Shown: positions 1 to 9,310, counted from the stretch's first letter. The stretch: DNA of 27,500 nucleotides from Symbiodinium natans (GCA_905221605.1 CAJNDS010000979.1:165001-192500); one strand, 5' to 3'. The notes: generated by a model not told the origin, from the letters alone. Translations and numbers: made by a program.

Positions 1-58
1 CGTCATGCAGGAGCTGCTGGCTGGACACAGGAATCTGGCACTTCGCCCGAAGCTGATG
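1..58 (-). CDS. Ubiquitin-like gene, second visible exon (partial)
   Basis: On the minus strand, a TGCAG acceptor at 59-64 opens an exon that runs off the left edge. It reads HQLRAKCQIPVSSQQLLHD. This fits the middle of a ubiquitin-like fold as found in many dinoflagellate proteins (a 'L+..l....gip...QrLlh.g' pattern). It pairs with the N-terminal piece at 379-439. The reading frame is open to position 1. The exact join to the upstream exon is not resolved: about five to seven residues expected between the two halves are missing, so a micro-exon may lie in 59-378. The plus strand is also open here, but gives nothing recognisable. Confidence 0.55.
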
Positions 59-378
59 CTGCAGTGAAATAACATCACTCAGCTCCTGTCTTCTCCACTA
101 ACTTTAAAGGGAACAACAAAGGCTACACTTCAAGATTCCTACTGAAGAAGGTTTAGAATTCTCCACTAACCAAAGGAAACAACAAAGGCTAAACTTCCAT
201 ATTCCTACCGAATGAGGTTTCTTCTCCACTAACCAAAGGGAACAACAAAGGCTAAACTTCAAGATTCCTACTGAATACGGTTTCTTCTCCACTAACCAAA
301 GGGGACAACAAAGGCTAAACTAATCTTCCTACTGAAGAAGGAAGCCCAAAAAGTTTGAAGTTCAGCTATAGGCTAAGC
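59..378 (-). other. Intron of the ubiquitin-like gene filled with 63-bp repeats
   Basis: This stretch lies between the two ubiquitin-like exons. Most of it (90-350) is a four-copy tandem repeat. A diverged single copy of the same family forms an intron of the PqiA-like gene at 14401-14508, in the same orientation relative to its gene. Confidence 0.5.
90..350. repeat. 63-bp tandem repeat, four copies
   Basis: Copies begin near 90, 158, 221 and 284, each with cttctccactaacc followed by acaacaaaggctaaac and ttcctact. Spacing is 68, 63 and 63 bp. Copies differ by small indels and substitutions. A related single copy lies at 14405-14490. Confidence 0.9.
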
Positions 379-439
379 CAGGCTCCTCTGCGGGTATGGC
401 GACCAGCTCATCCCCGGAAACCATCCAAACATGGATCAT
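379..439 (-). CDS. Ubiquitin-like gene, 5' coding exon
   Basis: A minus-strand ATG at 439-437 begins MIHVWMVSGDELVAIPAEEP. The pattern (hydrophobic-x-hydrophobic first strand, a glycine-containing turn, then VAIP) is the usual start of ubiquitin-like domains at the N terminus of many dinoflagellate proteins. The rest of the protein lies beyond the window, so its function is unknown. The same frame is open upstream to about 537, where an in-frame TAA stops it, so the first Met could instead be internal. The donor is uncertain: GC at 378-377, or GA/GC sites a few bases upstream. An overlapping plus-strand reading of 381-506 is also open, but I prefer the minus strand because of the domain match and the gene orientation of the rest of the window. 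Confidence 0.55.
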
Positions 440-542
440 GGCGGTCGCACGGCCGGCGATCGCCTCGCCATGGCACTTTGCGCTGCTGCACGAAGCTTCA
501 CTGCAGTAACAAGAGGGGCGGGGGGAAGGTGATTTAATTTAC

Positions 543-645
543 ATTCTTTCTCTCTCTCTCTATATATATATACATATTGTATTTGTATATTATATATATA
601 CATATGCATATCGACATATTATATGTAGAGAGAGAGAGAGAGAGT
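543..645. repeat. Inverted (CT)n / (TA)n / (GA)n microsatellite
   Basis: A run of tctctctctctc leads into tatata tracts, followed by a mirrored atatgta and gagagagagaga run. The two ends are complementary and could form a long AT-cored hairpin. It lies just upstream of the ubiquitin-like start codon. Confidence 0.85.
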
Positions 646-654
646 GATGTAGAG

Positions 655-1430
655 GTAATTCAGGATCCTGGATTGGCCCTTTAAGTCTGCTTCACAGCAC
701 CACATCTTTAAACTCAAAGCCCAAGGCGAACACACAAGTTCAAGCAAGTCCCTTAGCAGCCAAAACCGAAAGAAGGCTATTTCATATTGCGTTTAGGGTT
801 TAGGGTTTAGGTGTAGGGTGTAGGGTTAGGGCAGTTTGCTGGGTGGCTGGGCGTTGGTTCTGTCTATGAGATGCGAAGACCCCCGACGCCGCGGCAAAAA
901 AAGAAACTACTGACTCCCCCGGAGCACAAGTGATCAAGTGTCAGCAATTGTGAACTTTGTGGTTCAATCTAGAACCCCGTTTGGTCCAACCCCGAAGATT
1001 AAAAAAACGGAGCCCTAAAAGCTCATTGGATTGGATGTAAACGCCCCAAGCCCTAAACCCTAAAGCCTAAACCCAACCCAAGTGGGGCATCCTCCTAAGT
1101 CTGATCCAACGCGCCAAAACACAAAGTGCCGTCCCGACGCCCCCGAGCCCTAAACCCCATAGGCTCTTTGGCCTCAATAGGGGTTAGGGTTTTGGGTTCG
1201 AAAGGGTTTAGGGTTTAGGGTTTAGGGCTAGGGTTTAGGGTTTACACCCTAAACCCTAAATCCTAAACCCCAAGACATAAACCATCCCTCCTGGGGTCCC
1301 CCGCGCAAGGGCCTCATGGTCCAAGTGTGCCGGACAGCCTCGCAGAGGCTTGGGGGAGGGGAAGAGTTTCGGGTTTAGGGTTTAAGGTTTAGGGTTTCGG
1401 GTTTAGGGTTTAAGGTTTAGGGTCTAGGGT
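655..1430. other. Non-coding, telomere-type repeats in both orientations
   Basis: I found no supported gene here. TTTAGGG-type units occur at 786-832, 1196-1234 and 1368-1435, and CCCTAAA-type units at 1046-1070 and 1244-1270, separated by unique sequence. Confidence 0.6.
1196..1270. repeat. Head-to-head TTTAGGG / CCCTAAA junction
   Basis: Five or six TTTAGGG-like units run up to about 1240 and meet CCCTAAA units beginning at about 1244, separated by only a few bases. This is the orientation expected of a telomere-telomere fusion, but independent repeat insertions could also give it. Confidence 0.75.
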
Positions 1431-1919
1431 TTGGGTTGTAGAGTTATGGGGATGAAATCACAATGCATTTGTAGTACCGTTGTGTTGGTAGATGGCTTGA
1501 TACTAGAAATTCTGAGTTGCCAGGATTTACTTGGTTTCAGTCTTGGCAGATCTCAACACATGAATGTGCGCCGAGACGAGTTTTCGGCAGCAGCCGGAAA
1601 TCCGCTGACAATTGTGAATCCCATGGATGGCGGACCTACTTCTGTGTTCTTACGTACAAGTTGCGACACCTATACTCCTCCATCCGTGATAATTTCGCAT
1701 ACAATCGCCATTTCTGGCCAACACGAAGCGGTACACCGAGGGGGTGCACCGTCCGCGAGCATTCAGAAACCTTGCCGGCATGGTCCTCACACATCTGTGT
1801 GCTGCTGGGTTGAAGCATTTGCTTCGGCCAGGGCTTGGGGCCAACAGATCTCGCGCATGAAGCATATGCTGGTGCTTAAAAGCACAATAAACCTTCAGAC
1901 CGCTACCATTGACGCCTAA
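1431..1919 (+). CDS. Unassigned 162-codon open frame in a unique island
   Basis: A 490-bp island free of telomere-type repeats contains a plus-strand open frame of 162 codons. The opposite strand is also open for a long way (about 1650-2201, although its first half is translated repeat). I recognise no domain. The composition (Ser/Thr/His/Cys-rich) has no coding hallmark and codon use does not decide the strand. It may be an exon, a degenerate insertion, or chance. Its plus-strand orientation disagrees with the rest of the window, which lowers my confidence. Confidence 0.2.
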   Translation: MGCRVMGMKSQCICSTVVLVDGLILEILSCQDLLGFSLGRSQHMNVRRDEFSAAAGNPLTIVNPMDGGPTSVFLRTSCDTYTPPSVIISHTIAISGQHEAVHRGGAPSASIQKPCRHGPHTSVCCWVEAFASARAWGQQISRMKHMLVLKSTINLQTATIDA

Positions 1920-2690
1920 CCAAAGAACCCTAAACCCGAAACACCAAAACATAACCCTACGAACTGATACCCTAAACCCTACAAACCCTAAGCCCTTAAC
2001 TTTAGAATAGAATCCTAAACCCGTAGCCCTAACCCTAACTAAAACTCTGATAAATCCAGACCCTACGCCCCAGGCCCCTAATAAAACCCAAAACCCTAAA
2101 CAAAAAAAACCAAAACCCCCAAACCCCAAAACCCCAAGACACAAAAATCCCAAAAGCCCAAACCCCTCAACCCCGACACCCCAAAAGCCCAAAACATGCA
2201 AACCGCTAAACCAATAAACCCGACACCCTAAACCCTGAACCCCAAAATCCCTAAACCCTAAACCCTAAACTACCTGGACCCCAAAACCCCCAAACCCTAA
2301 ACCGTAAACTACCTGAACCCCAAAACCCCCAAACCCAACACCCAAATTCCAAATCCCGAATCCCTAAACCCTAAACCCTAAACCCTAAACCCTAAACCCT
2401 AAACCCCGCACTCTGGGTCTCCTACAGGCGCCACCCGTGTCCTCAAGTCGCAGCTCTGGCTGGGACTCGGTCGGGCGCGCAGTTTGGTTGAGGGTTGTGA
2501 GGGTTGAGGGTTGAGGGTTGTGAGGGTTGAGGGTTTGAGGGTTGAGGGTTGAGGGCTTAGGGCTGAGGATTTAGGATTTCGGATTTTAGGGTTTAGGGTT
2601 TAGGGTTTAGGCTTCAGGGTTGAGGATTTTAGGGTTTAGGGCTTAGGGCTGAGGATCTTAGGGTTCAGGGTTTCGGGTTTACGGTACAAT
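1920..2690. other. Degenerate CCCTAAA then TTGAGGG arrays
   Basis: 1920-2405 is dominated by degenerate CCCTAAA/CCCCAAA units, becoming perfect at 2362-2405. From 2487 to 2690 the units switch strand and become GGGTTGA and TTTAGGG. A short unique block at 2406-2486 reads openly on the minus strand (LRARPSPSQSCDLRTR, followed by a possible GTGGCG donor). It could be a small exon, but nothing confirms it. Confidence 0.5.
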
Positions 2691-2931
2691 GGGAATGCTG
2701 GCAGTTAGAACTGATAGTTGTATTTCAATATTGCGATTGGTACTTCGAGGGTTTTCCCTGATGGATTGCCTTCGTGCATTCTTTCACTATTGCTACTACT
2801 CGTACTCTTCATCTTCATTTTCGTCTTACTTACCTTTATACGGTTACTCTTATGATGATTATTGTGCCGGTCATTCATGCCAGTATCGAAAAAAAGCCAA
2901 GGCCCGGGCGGCTGGGCTCATGCCCAGCTGA

Positions 2932-3610
2932 CGGACTTTGAACTTAAATCGGCCTCAAAGAGGGTTTATGGCTTCGGGTCTGGGAGGTAGGGTTTCGTGC
3001 TGTAGGGGTTTTCAAGGGGTGGGGGGCCCTGGCGACTGGTAGAGTTTGAGAAAGCTTTAGGGCTTTTGGGGGGCTTTGGGGGAGTTGGGGGGGGGCTTTA
3101 GGGCTGAATGGTTATAGGCTGAGCCTGAAGGGCTTGTTTAGGGTTCTAAGGACTTCGGCTGCTGCTGGGGGGTTCGCTATCCCTCAGAAAGAGACGAGGC
3201 CTTCGAATTCCTAAACGGCTTTTGGGGGAGCTTGTGGGGCTTCGCTTCATGGTTCATAGGGACTCAGGGCTGCAGGACAGGATTCAAGGTTCAGCGCAGC
3301 TGCGGGTGTAGGGGGTCAGTGAGGCTGTCTAATCCCGGAACACGAAAACCTGCATCCCACACACACCTAGAAAAAAACAGGGCTAAGTGGTCATTGTTTC
3401 TGGGGTGGAGGGCTGTCGGAGAGATAGAGACAACCCGAGAGAGCGACAAAGAGAGAGAGAACCCTGGCAACACCTGAGACACCCTCAAGCCCTAAACCCT
3501 GAACCCATGAGCACCACCCCGCTGGACCCTAAACCCTAAACCCGAAACCCGAAACCCTAAACCCTAAACCCTGAACCCTGAACCCTAAACCCTATAAACC
3601 CTGAATCCAT
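2932..3610. other. Non-coding G-rich then CCCTAAA stretch
   Basis: G-rich degenerate TTTAGGG sequence occupies 2940-3290 and CCCTAAA/CCCGAAA units occupy 3480-3610. I see no convincing exon on either strand. The open frames here are short or built from translated repeat. Confidence 0.45.
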
Positions 3611-3632
3611 GAGAGCGTTGGGTTCTTGGTTC

Positions 3633-3706
3633 CCGGCCCAGTTTGATGATGTCGCCTTCTGTGAGGTTGTGCCTCACACACCAGGCCGCTCCCACGGCCG
3701 GGTCTA
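3633..3706 (-). CDS. Candidate exon, possible FHA-domain fragment
   Basis: After a CTACAG acceptor at 3707-3712, the minus strand reads AAWCVRHNLTEGDIIKLGR within an open exon of about 24 codons. A segment of the type 'NL.eGDiiKLGR' is typical of FHA-like domains in alveolate proteins, where it precedes a 'RFRV' strand. That following strand is not seen before the likely GA donor near 3632, so it would have to lie in the next exon. No neighbouring exon could be joined with certainty. The domain suggestion is from memory and weak. Confidence 0.4.
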
Positions 3707-4300
3707 CTGTAGATTAGGGCTTAAGGTTTAGGGTTAGGGTTTACGGTTTAGAGTTTAGAGTCTACGGGGGTTTAGGGTCCATGTCGGCCTCAACCCTCAA
3801 AGCCTAAACAACTGCGCAGGGTCAGGGTCTTTTCATGTTCTCCACGGGGTTGACATCCAGTTTGGAACCTCAAGACGAGTTTCAAGGTTTAGGGCTCAGC
3901 GTTTAGGGCGTGTATGGGGTTTGGAGGAGAAGGTAAACCCTAACCCCTAAACCCTAAACCCTTGACCCTGAACCACCTAAAGGGTTTTGGGTTTGGAGTT
4001 TGGGGTGCAAGGTTTTCGGTCAGGGTTTGGGGAGTTGTTGCGTGTTGGGTGGAGAGTTATGAGAGTCTAGGGGGTTCAGGTGTAGAGGACCAGTGCTTCG
4101 ACCTCCCTAAAGCCCTGAAATCCTCAAACCCTAAAACCCATAACCCCCTAAACCCAAAACCCTTTTGAACCCTGCACCCCAACTCTCACCCCTCCCCCAA
4201 CCCTTGCCCCTCCTAGTGCAACAAATTTCGGGACGGAATGCACCCTAAAAAGGGCTTGAGGTCCAAGAACTTTAATAGGGGGTTATCGTAGTAAAGCGTA

Positions 4301-4426
4301 TATGAAGCAGGGTTTATGTTTCTTGTATCCCGAAAAGGACAACAAGTATATACACTCACCTATATTAACAAGGAACCTTATATACACTCACCAAAAAACA
4401 GATGTATAAGCCCTGCTTCAATATGA
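4301..4426. mobile_element. MITE-like element, copy A (no telomeric block)
   Basis: It begins tatgaagcaggg and ends ccctgcttcaatat, giving inverted ends of about 12 bp. Outer bases extend the symmetry (ggggttat on the left, atgacccc on the right). Internally, tatatacactcacc occurs twice. It matches 18277-18440 over its whole length. No coding capacity is visible. Confidence 0.85.
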
Positions 4427-4472
4427 CCCCAATTTTAGGGTTCGTTTCGTCCCCAAGGAATGCCCAGGTGCC

Positions 4473-4534
4473 CAGAAGGCTGACCATCTCGCACGACTCG
4501 CCAAAGCCTGAGCACAGGGCTTCCAGCCGAGGCT
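4473..4534 (-). CDS. Candidate exon
   Basis: A minus-strand exon between a CATAAG acceptor and a CTGG|GCACC donor reads PRLEALCSGFGESCEMVSLL. Composition looks like coding sequence and the flanks are repeat-derived. Family unknown. It could not be phased to a neighbour. Confidence 0.35.
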
Positions 4535-5039
4535 CTTATGGTTTTAGAGTCTTGGGGTTTCAGGGTTTCCTAAAATCCTAAACCCTAAACCCTAAACCCT
4601 AAGGCTGAGGGATGAGGGCTCAGATTGGGGTCCAGGGCTCAAGATGCGGGATGTTGGGGACTTTGCATAGGCCCTAGCTGGTCCTTGTACGCCCTTAGTA
4701 GCCCCGAAAACCGAAATCGAGTCGCCCATGTTCTGCGGGTCTTTTTGGAGGACCCTGAACCCCTAAATCCCTGAACCCTCAACTTAAACTGCCCTAATAG
4801 GGCCCGGTAGCCCCACACAACCCTGAGGTCTGCGAATGTACCAAAGACAAAAAACTCGCAAAGGAAATGCCCTATAAGCCATAAACCCTAAACCCTAAAA
4901 CTGCCCTAAGCCCTAAGCCCTGAGCCCTGAGCCCTGAGCCCTAAGCCCCAAAACCCTAAACCCTAAACCCTAAACCCTCAACCCCCAAAATGCGAAGAAG
5001 TCCTAAACCCTAGACACCAAGCCCTAAAAACGTCCCAAC

Positions 5040-5160
5040 AGCCCTGCAACCCCGAACTCTTGAGCTGAACATCTGAACTCGTCTCATGTGCTAGGGGGGA
5101 GGCTTCTTCGAAGCAGTGTTTGGCGAAGCCTTGGCGCAAGGGGAGGGAAGCTGTGGGTTT
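5040..5160 (-). CDS. Candidate exon
   Basis: A repeat-free island reads, on the minus strand, QGFAKHCFEEASPLAHETSS and continues for about ten more codons. The open frame extends into repeats on both sides, so the borders are unknown. No domain recognised. Confidence 0.3.
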
Positions 5161-5329
5161 AGGGGTTAGGGTTAGGGTTTTGGGTTTAAACTTAGGGTTT
5201 GGAGCGAGTCCTGTCAAGTTTCGTGGAATTGAAGGACCTAGGGTTTAGGTCTCAGGCATAGGGTTTAGGTCCAGGGGTTTTGCGGCTTGTGCCTAGGGAG
5301 GTTGTAGAGGTTTGGGCATGTAGAGTTCT

Positions 5330-5495
5330 AGTGCTTTGAGCGGTTTAGGGCGTTGAGGGATCTAGAGTTTCGATGCTGGATCGCTCCACCCGCAGCAGTA
5401 GGGATGTTGAGAATTCGGTAGTTGTTGCAATCCGTTAAGCCACTAGGATGTGCTTTGTCAAGCAGGGAACAAGCGTACAACACCCTCACCCACCC
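5330..5495 (-). CDS. Candidate exon
   Basis: The minus strand is open over a repeat-free island and includes LLDKAHPSGLTDCNNYRILN followed by IPTAAGGAIQHRN. It is plausible coding sequence, with mixed polar and hydrophobic residues and no translated repeat. Borders and family are unknown. Confidence 0.35.
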
Positions 5496-5677
5496 ACCCC
5501 CCGACCCTCCCTCCACAACAAAAGAAACAGCCACCAGACTAACCCCTACACGCGACTCTGCCTACTATTGGGGCCTTAGAATGAGAGTAGGCTTTGGGGC
5601 GGTGCTATAGTATACGAATGAGGGACTCAAGGGAATACTGAACAGATAACTATTCCGACCCCTATCCCCATCAGGAC

Positions 5678-5754
5678 CCGCCGCCTTGTCGACCCAGAAA
5701 AGACCATCCTTTTGGATGATTCTCAGCAAGGGGTCGCTGCCCAGAGGCATCGAC
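5678..5754 (-). CDS. Candidate exon, well-formed
   Basis: On the minus strand a CCCAG acceptor (5755-5759) followed by G opens SMPLGSDPLLRIIQKDGLFW, then VDKAA, ending at a GT donor at 5677-5676. The length, the AG|G acceptor and the composition all fit a real internal exon. I do not recognise the family. It may belong to the same gene as other islands between 4.4 and 7.5 kb, but phases could not be tied together. Confidence 0.5.
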
Positions 5755-5879
5755 CTGGGTTTTGGGTTTTGGGTTTAGGTTTACCTCACTGTAAACAGGG
5801 AGGGAGGATAGGGTTGAGCTATCTTCTACCAGTAGGGTTTAGGGCCATTAGGGCTGTTCAGTTCTCCACCAACTATAAA

Positions 5880-6690
5880 ACACCAGAACCCTAGACTAAA
5901 CCTAGGGCTGTTTAGACGTCAGAGTCCTTTCAGGGCACCTTACGGTGTTCAAAAGCCGGTTCTTGTTCTCAGAAATTGTACGTTTAGGGTTCAGGGTTCA
6001 GGGTTTAGGTACATCCATCTCCGGATGCTTGGCTGATGCTTCGCAACACGCCTTTCCCTCCCCAAGCCGTAAATCCCTCAACCCCATCTCTTGAACCTTA
6101 AACCCAATCGCTGAACCCTAAACCCTAAACCCTAAACCCTAAACCCTAAACCCTAAACCCTAAACCCCAAACCCCAAACCCTAAACCCTAAACTCAAAAA
6201 CCCTCAGCCCTATGGCCGAGGCCCCGGCGCATTCTCTCTCATCATCATTACTTCGGTACCATTTCGTACGCAAACCTGGGAGCTGACCGGGGTCGGGAAG
6301 GAGGGCTTAGGGTTTAGGTCTAGGATTTAGGGTTTAGGCTTCAGGGTTCAGGGTTTACGGTTTAGGGTTTAGGGTTTAGGGATTAGGGAAGGAGGGCGAA
6401 GGTTTAGGGTGGAGCGTGTGAGGTTCATGGTTTCGGGTTTAGGGATTCTTTTCAGCTTCTTTGGCAAAAGGCAACCACACAAACATCCAATACAAAAACG
6501 CGCAAGGAAACCTAACATAAATCATAGTCGCGCATGCGTGTTACCCTTGCTGCACCCCAAAATTAAACCCCAAACCCTAACCCTAACCCCCAGGCCCTAA
6601 CCCTAAACCCTAAATCCTAAACCCCAAACCCTAAACCCTAAACCCCAAACCCCTCAGCATCTTTACATTCTGCTGATTGTCATTCTCAGC
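5880..6690. other. Telomere-type arrays with scattered unique blocks
   Basis: CCCTAAA units fill 6108-6200 and 6590-6655. TTTAGGG units fill 6306-6410. A unique block at 6014-6075 is open on the minus strand (KGVLRSISQASGDG, then a possible GTACCT donor), and one at 5930-5965 reads TISENKNRLLNT before GTAAGG. Both are possible small exons with no further support. Confidence 0.4.
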
Positions 6691-6695
6691 TCCAC

Positions 6696-6748
6696 CAAGC
6701 GGCCATCGACTGGAGCACAGTGAAGGTCTTGGTGTAGAGGTGGTGGGC
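6696..6748 (-). CDS. Candidate small exon
   Basis: Between a GGCAG acceptor and a GTGGAG donor the minus strand is open in more than one frame, for example HHLYTKTFTVLQSMAAW. The splice-site context is good, but the frame is not decided. Confidence 0.3.
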
Positions 6749-6756
6749 CTGCCACG

Positions 6757-6812
6757 GTTTAGGGTTTAGGGTTTAGGGTTTAGGGTTTAGGGTTTAGGGT
6801 TAAGGGTTTAGG
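6757..6812. repeat. TTTAGGG array
   Basis: About seven perfect or near-perfect TTTAGGG units on the plus strand, directly beside the candidate exon at 6696-6748. Confidence 0.95.
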
Positions 6813-7238
6813 GAATCTTTCTAAGGGTCATGACATGGCCCCTGCATGTGGTCCCTTACCTTCGCATACTAAGGGCTCATGCAACTACCGAAAGGAATCT
6901 TGGGAGTTTTGGGCTGAGGGTTTAGGGGTTCCCGAGAGTGCCCAACATCTCACGTCAGGGTTCATTTTACTAGAACCAGTGCAAAAAAGAAGCTCTGAAA
7001 ACACGTGGATAAAAATACATATGTATATATATGCATATATTGTGTACATATGAGATTGGTAGGCATTGAGACTCCTCTGTGGGTGTGGGCGTGCGTGTGC
7101 CTTCTCGGTCAGTGTTTTGCCGAAACAGGGTTTGAGTCACGCCGAGAAACTCCAAACCCCAAACCCCAAACCCTGAACCCTAAACCCCAAACCACCTCAT
7201 CAAAAGAACCGAAATCAGAACCAATGACCCCTAGAGAC

Positions 7239-7265
7239 CAACCCCCCCCCCCCCCCCCCCCCCCC
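7239..7265. repeat. Poly-C tract
   Basis: A run of more than 20 C. Its true length is likely unreliable in any assembly. Confidence 0.9.
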
Positions 7266-7459
7266 ACCAACTCCCTCCCTCCCTTTCAAACAACTATAAC
7301 AAACCCTAAAACCCCCAAAAGGAGAAAATCAGGACGTAATATAGGGCCTTAAAAAAAAAATCAGGACCCCATACAGGGGCCTTAATAACAAGAATAGGGT
7401 TTTGGGGGGGTTACTATAAAAGGGACCATCAGGGCAAATTTTTCCGACCCCTATAGTAC

Positions 7460-7534
7460 TCAGCCCTCGTGTCGCAGTCCGTCCTCGAAGTCGAACAGGT
7501 CATGGGAGTCTCTGGCCCACGTGCTCGACACCAC
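7460..7534 (-). CDS. Candidate 3'-terminal coding exon
   Basis: After GGGAAG on the minus strand the exon reads VVSSTWARDSHDLFDFEDGL then RHEG and a TGA stop (7462-7460), 24 codons in all. Acidic and aromatic residues in this balance look like genuine coding sequence. It would end a minus-strand gene whose upstream exons may be among those at 8.2-9.7 kb. Family unknown. Confidence 0.45.
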   Translation of the reverse strand: MVSSTWARDSHDLFDFEDGLRHEG

Positions 7535-7666
7535 CTTCCCACATTAGGGTTTTGTAGGGGTTTAGGGTTTAGGGTTTAGGGTTAGGGCCCTCCACTGACG
7601 AAAACCTGGACCCCCACGAAGTATGTGAAAACTGGCCCGAAACCCATAAAAAGGAATATGTACAAC

Positions 7667-7668
<2 letters not shown>

Positions 7669-7707
<39 letters not shown>

Positions 7708-7723
7708 GGGGGGGGGGGGGGGG
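7669..7723. repeat. Poly-T (about 36) followed by poly-G (about 17)
   Basis: A pure T run is directly followed by a pure G run. It generates spurious Pro/Lys homopolymer readings on the minus strand. Confidence 0.95.
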
Positions 7724-8000
7724 TTGAGGCCTAAAGAAGAAGACGAAGAAGAAACAACGGAGATACTTGCAACGACATGTATACTGCGCGCGTGAACGAG
7801 CCAAACATACACACAGAAGGTATATGATACAAGGCATTGAACATCAACATACAGGTGTTTGGGAGCTGTGGTTTTCAAGTGTCAGCGCCCGGAGACCCCC
7901 CCCCCCCATGCACTCAAAGGGGTTCTTTTCGGGTCTGGATGTGATGACACCTAACCTAGAAGCCTAATTACCCTAGTTGTCCAGTAACTTGGGGGAATTG

Positions 8001-8059
8001 AAGGTTAACCTTTGGGATTTTAAGGGGATTATAGTACCCCAAAAAGGTTAAAGGTTACC
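8001..8059. repeat. Short inverted-repeat (foldback) element
   Basis: aaggttaacctttggg on the left is matched by ccccaaaaaggttaaaggtt on the right, with about 20 bp between. It has the size and symmetry of a small MITE. Confidence 0.65.
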
Positions 8060-8152
8060 TACTCTACTACTAGGTTTCCCGTAACTTGAAGCTACCCATT
8101 GACAGGGCTAGCCTAGTCAGTTTGAGGTTGACGTATCGAGTCCAGCCTAAAC

Positions 8153-8258
8153 CCCGTGCATTACATTTTCGGGATCGAGAAGATCGGTAAAAAAAGTCCA
8201 CATCAGATGACATCGGGCGAAACCACGCAAGGCTTCCCCGGGGCTCAAGCGTTGAGGG
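8153..8258 (-). CDS. Candidate exon beside the 120-codon exon
   Basis: The minus strand is open over a repeat-free block and includes LEPRGSLAWFRPMSSDVDFF followed by YRSSRSRKCNARG. It lies just downstream (in gene direction) of the exon at 8276-8638, with which it may share a gene. Borders unknown. Confidence 0.35.
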
Positions 8259-8275
8259 CTTGGAGCCTGACTTGT

Positions 8276-8638
8276 TTAGGGCTTAGGGTTGAGGGTTGAG
8301 GGTTTAGGGACAAGGGAGGGTTCAGAATCTAGCTTTCTGAGCTTGGGAGTCTTAGGGGATTTGGGTCTGGGGGTTGCGGCTCCCTTGTACTGCGTCGCCT
8401 CTGTGGCATCTGACCAACGTGATTTACGGGGGGTGGGCAGAGCTAACGCGCGCAAGGCCAATATAGCGCGCTCTAATTGTAGCATCCGAGAAGCTTCGAC
8501 ATGATCCCCTATAACAGCTCTGGCTTCAAAACATCTCACTTGAGATGTAGTCCTTAATAAGGGACGCTTATTGTACTCCCAACTATCATCCCTACAAAGG
8601 ACTGTTAGTCTCGAAGGAAGAGCATCCCAACATCTCAC
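8276..8638 (-). CDS. Unassigned exon of about 100 codons
   Basis: The longest clean minus-strand coding signal in the left half. It includes RDDSWEYNKRPLLRTTSQVR, then CFEARAVIGDHVEASRMLQL and ERAILALRALALPTPRKS. The last 25 or so codons toward 8276 run into translated TTTAGGG repeat, so the exon probably ends near 8340. The protein is basic, with a helical, leucine/alanine-rich centre, and uses more A/T-ending codons than the PqiA-like gene. A retroelement or other mobile fragment is possible, but I recognise no family. Confidence 0.45.
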   Translation of the reverse strand: MRCWDALPSRLTVLCRDDSWEYNKRPLLRTTSQVRCFEARAVIGDHVEASRMLQLERAILALRALALPTPRKSRWSDATEATQYKGAATPRPKSPKTPKLRKLDSEPSLVPKPSTLNPKP

Positions 8639-8782
8639 GCAAGAAGCCCTACACCCTGAACCCTAAACCCTAAACCCTAAAAACCCAAAAAACCCAAAAG
8701 GGGAATGACGCCCACCTTTGGGTCCTAGTCATGGCCCATCACCGCAGAACTTCTGAATGGCCCCCACATGGGGCTTTACAAT

Positions 8783-9030
8783 AATGAAGGTACCTTTTGG
8801 GGGTCCTTTTTACAAAGGGGGTTTAGGGTGTAAGAATGAAGGTACCTTATTGGGGTCCTTTTTACAGAAGGGGGTTTAGGGTTTAGGGAGTTTGGGGTTT
8901 AAGAATGAAGGTACCTTTTTGGGGGTCCTTTTTACAAAGGGGTTTAGGGTTTAGGGAGTTTAGGGTTTAAGGAGACTTAAAGGGGGCTTGCCGAAATTTG
9001 GGGTACCTTCTTGGGGTCCTTATTTCAAGG
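8783..9030. repeat. Tandem units of gaatgaaggtacctt...ggggtcctttttac
   Basis: Four related units begin near 8783, 8834, 8903 and 8999. Each has ggtacctt, then ttggggtcctt, then TTTAGGG-like sequence. A fifth relative lies at 14905-14941. The ggtacc core recalls the intron ends of the PqiA-like gene (see 14009-14137 and 14561-14772). Confidence 0.8.
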
Positions 9031-9176
9031 GGGGTTTTTAGGGAGGGAGGTTCAAGAATACTCCCCACTACTCCCTAAGGCTCCCTAAGGTTCCCTAAGG
9101 TTCCCTAGGTACCCTAAACCCTAAACCCTAAACCCTAAACCCTAAATTGCCCTTGAACCTCCCCCCCTTAAGAACC
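9031..9176. mobile_element. MITE-like element with internal CCCTAAA array
   Basis: It has a left arm with gggagggaggttcaag and a right arm with cttgaacctcccccccttaag. Between them are tandem ctccctaaggttcc units, then about five CCCTAAA units (9112-9145). It is related to the elements at 19333-19447 and 18181-18250. Confidence 0.7.
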
Positions 9177-9194
9177 ATACTCGTAAACTCCCCC

Positions 9195-9310
9195 AAATGT
9201 GAACGTCATGGCTGGGCCTACAGGACCACACTGGGTCTGCGCATATTGTCTAGTTCCTGGGTTGGCCAACAAAAGGCTTTGAAGGCTTTGGAACATATCT
9301 TACTTCTGCA
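9195..9310 (-). CDS. Candidate exon
   Basis: The minus strand reads SKAFKAFCWPTQELDNMRRP then SVVL and a TAG stop, in a repeat-free block. It is plausible coding sequence with no recognised family. The stop may be real or may lie past an unrecognised donor. Confidence 0.3.

Larger units (their letters stand above)
7560..8150. other. Homopolymers and an inverted-repeat element, no firm gene
   Basis: Contains TTTAGGG units (7558-7588), a long poly-T then poly-G tract (7669-7723), a poly-C tract near 7900 and an inverted repeat at 8001-8059. The minus strand at 7590-7660 reads MGFGPVFTYFVGVQVFVSGG, which resembles a membrane segment, but it has no supporting splice sites. Confidence 0.4.

Noticed and set aside
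381-506. Plus-strand exon starting MATSSSPETIQTW
   Set aside because: The same DNA on the minus strand encodes a ubiquitin-like start that pairs with the exon at 1-58 and agrees with the orientation of the other genes.
7562-7878. Frames with poly-Pro and poly-Lys runs
   Set aside because: They are created by the poly-T/poly-G tract at 7669-7723 and not by coding sequence.
8783-9030. CRISPR-like array
   Set aside because: The units are only a few, irregularly spaced and joined by TTTAGGG sequence rather than unique spacers, in a eukaryotic context.
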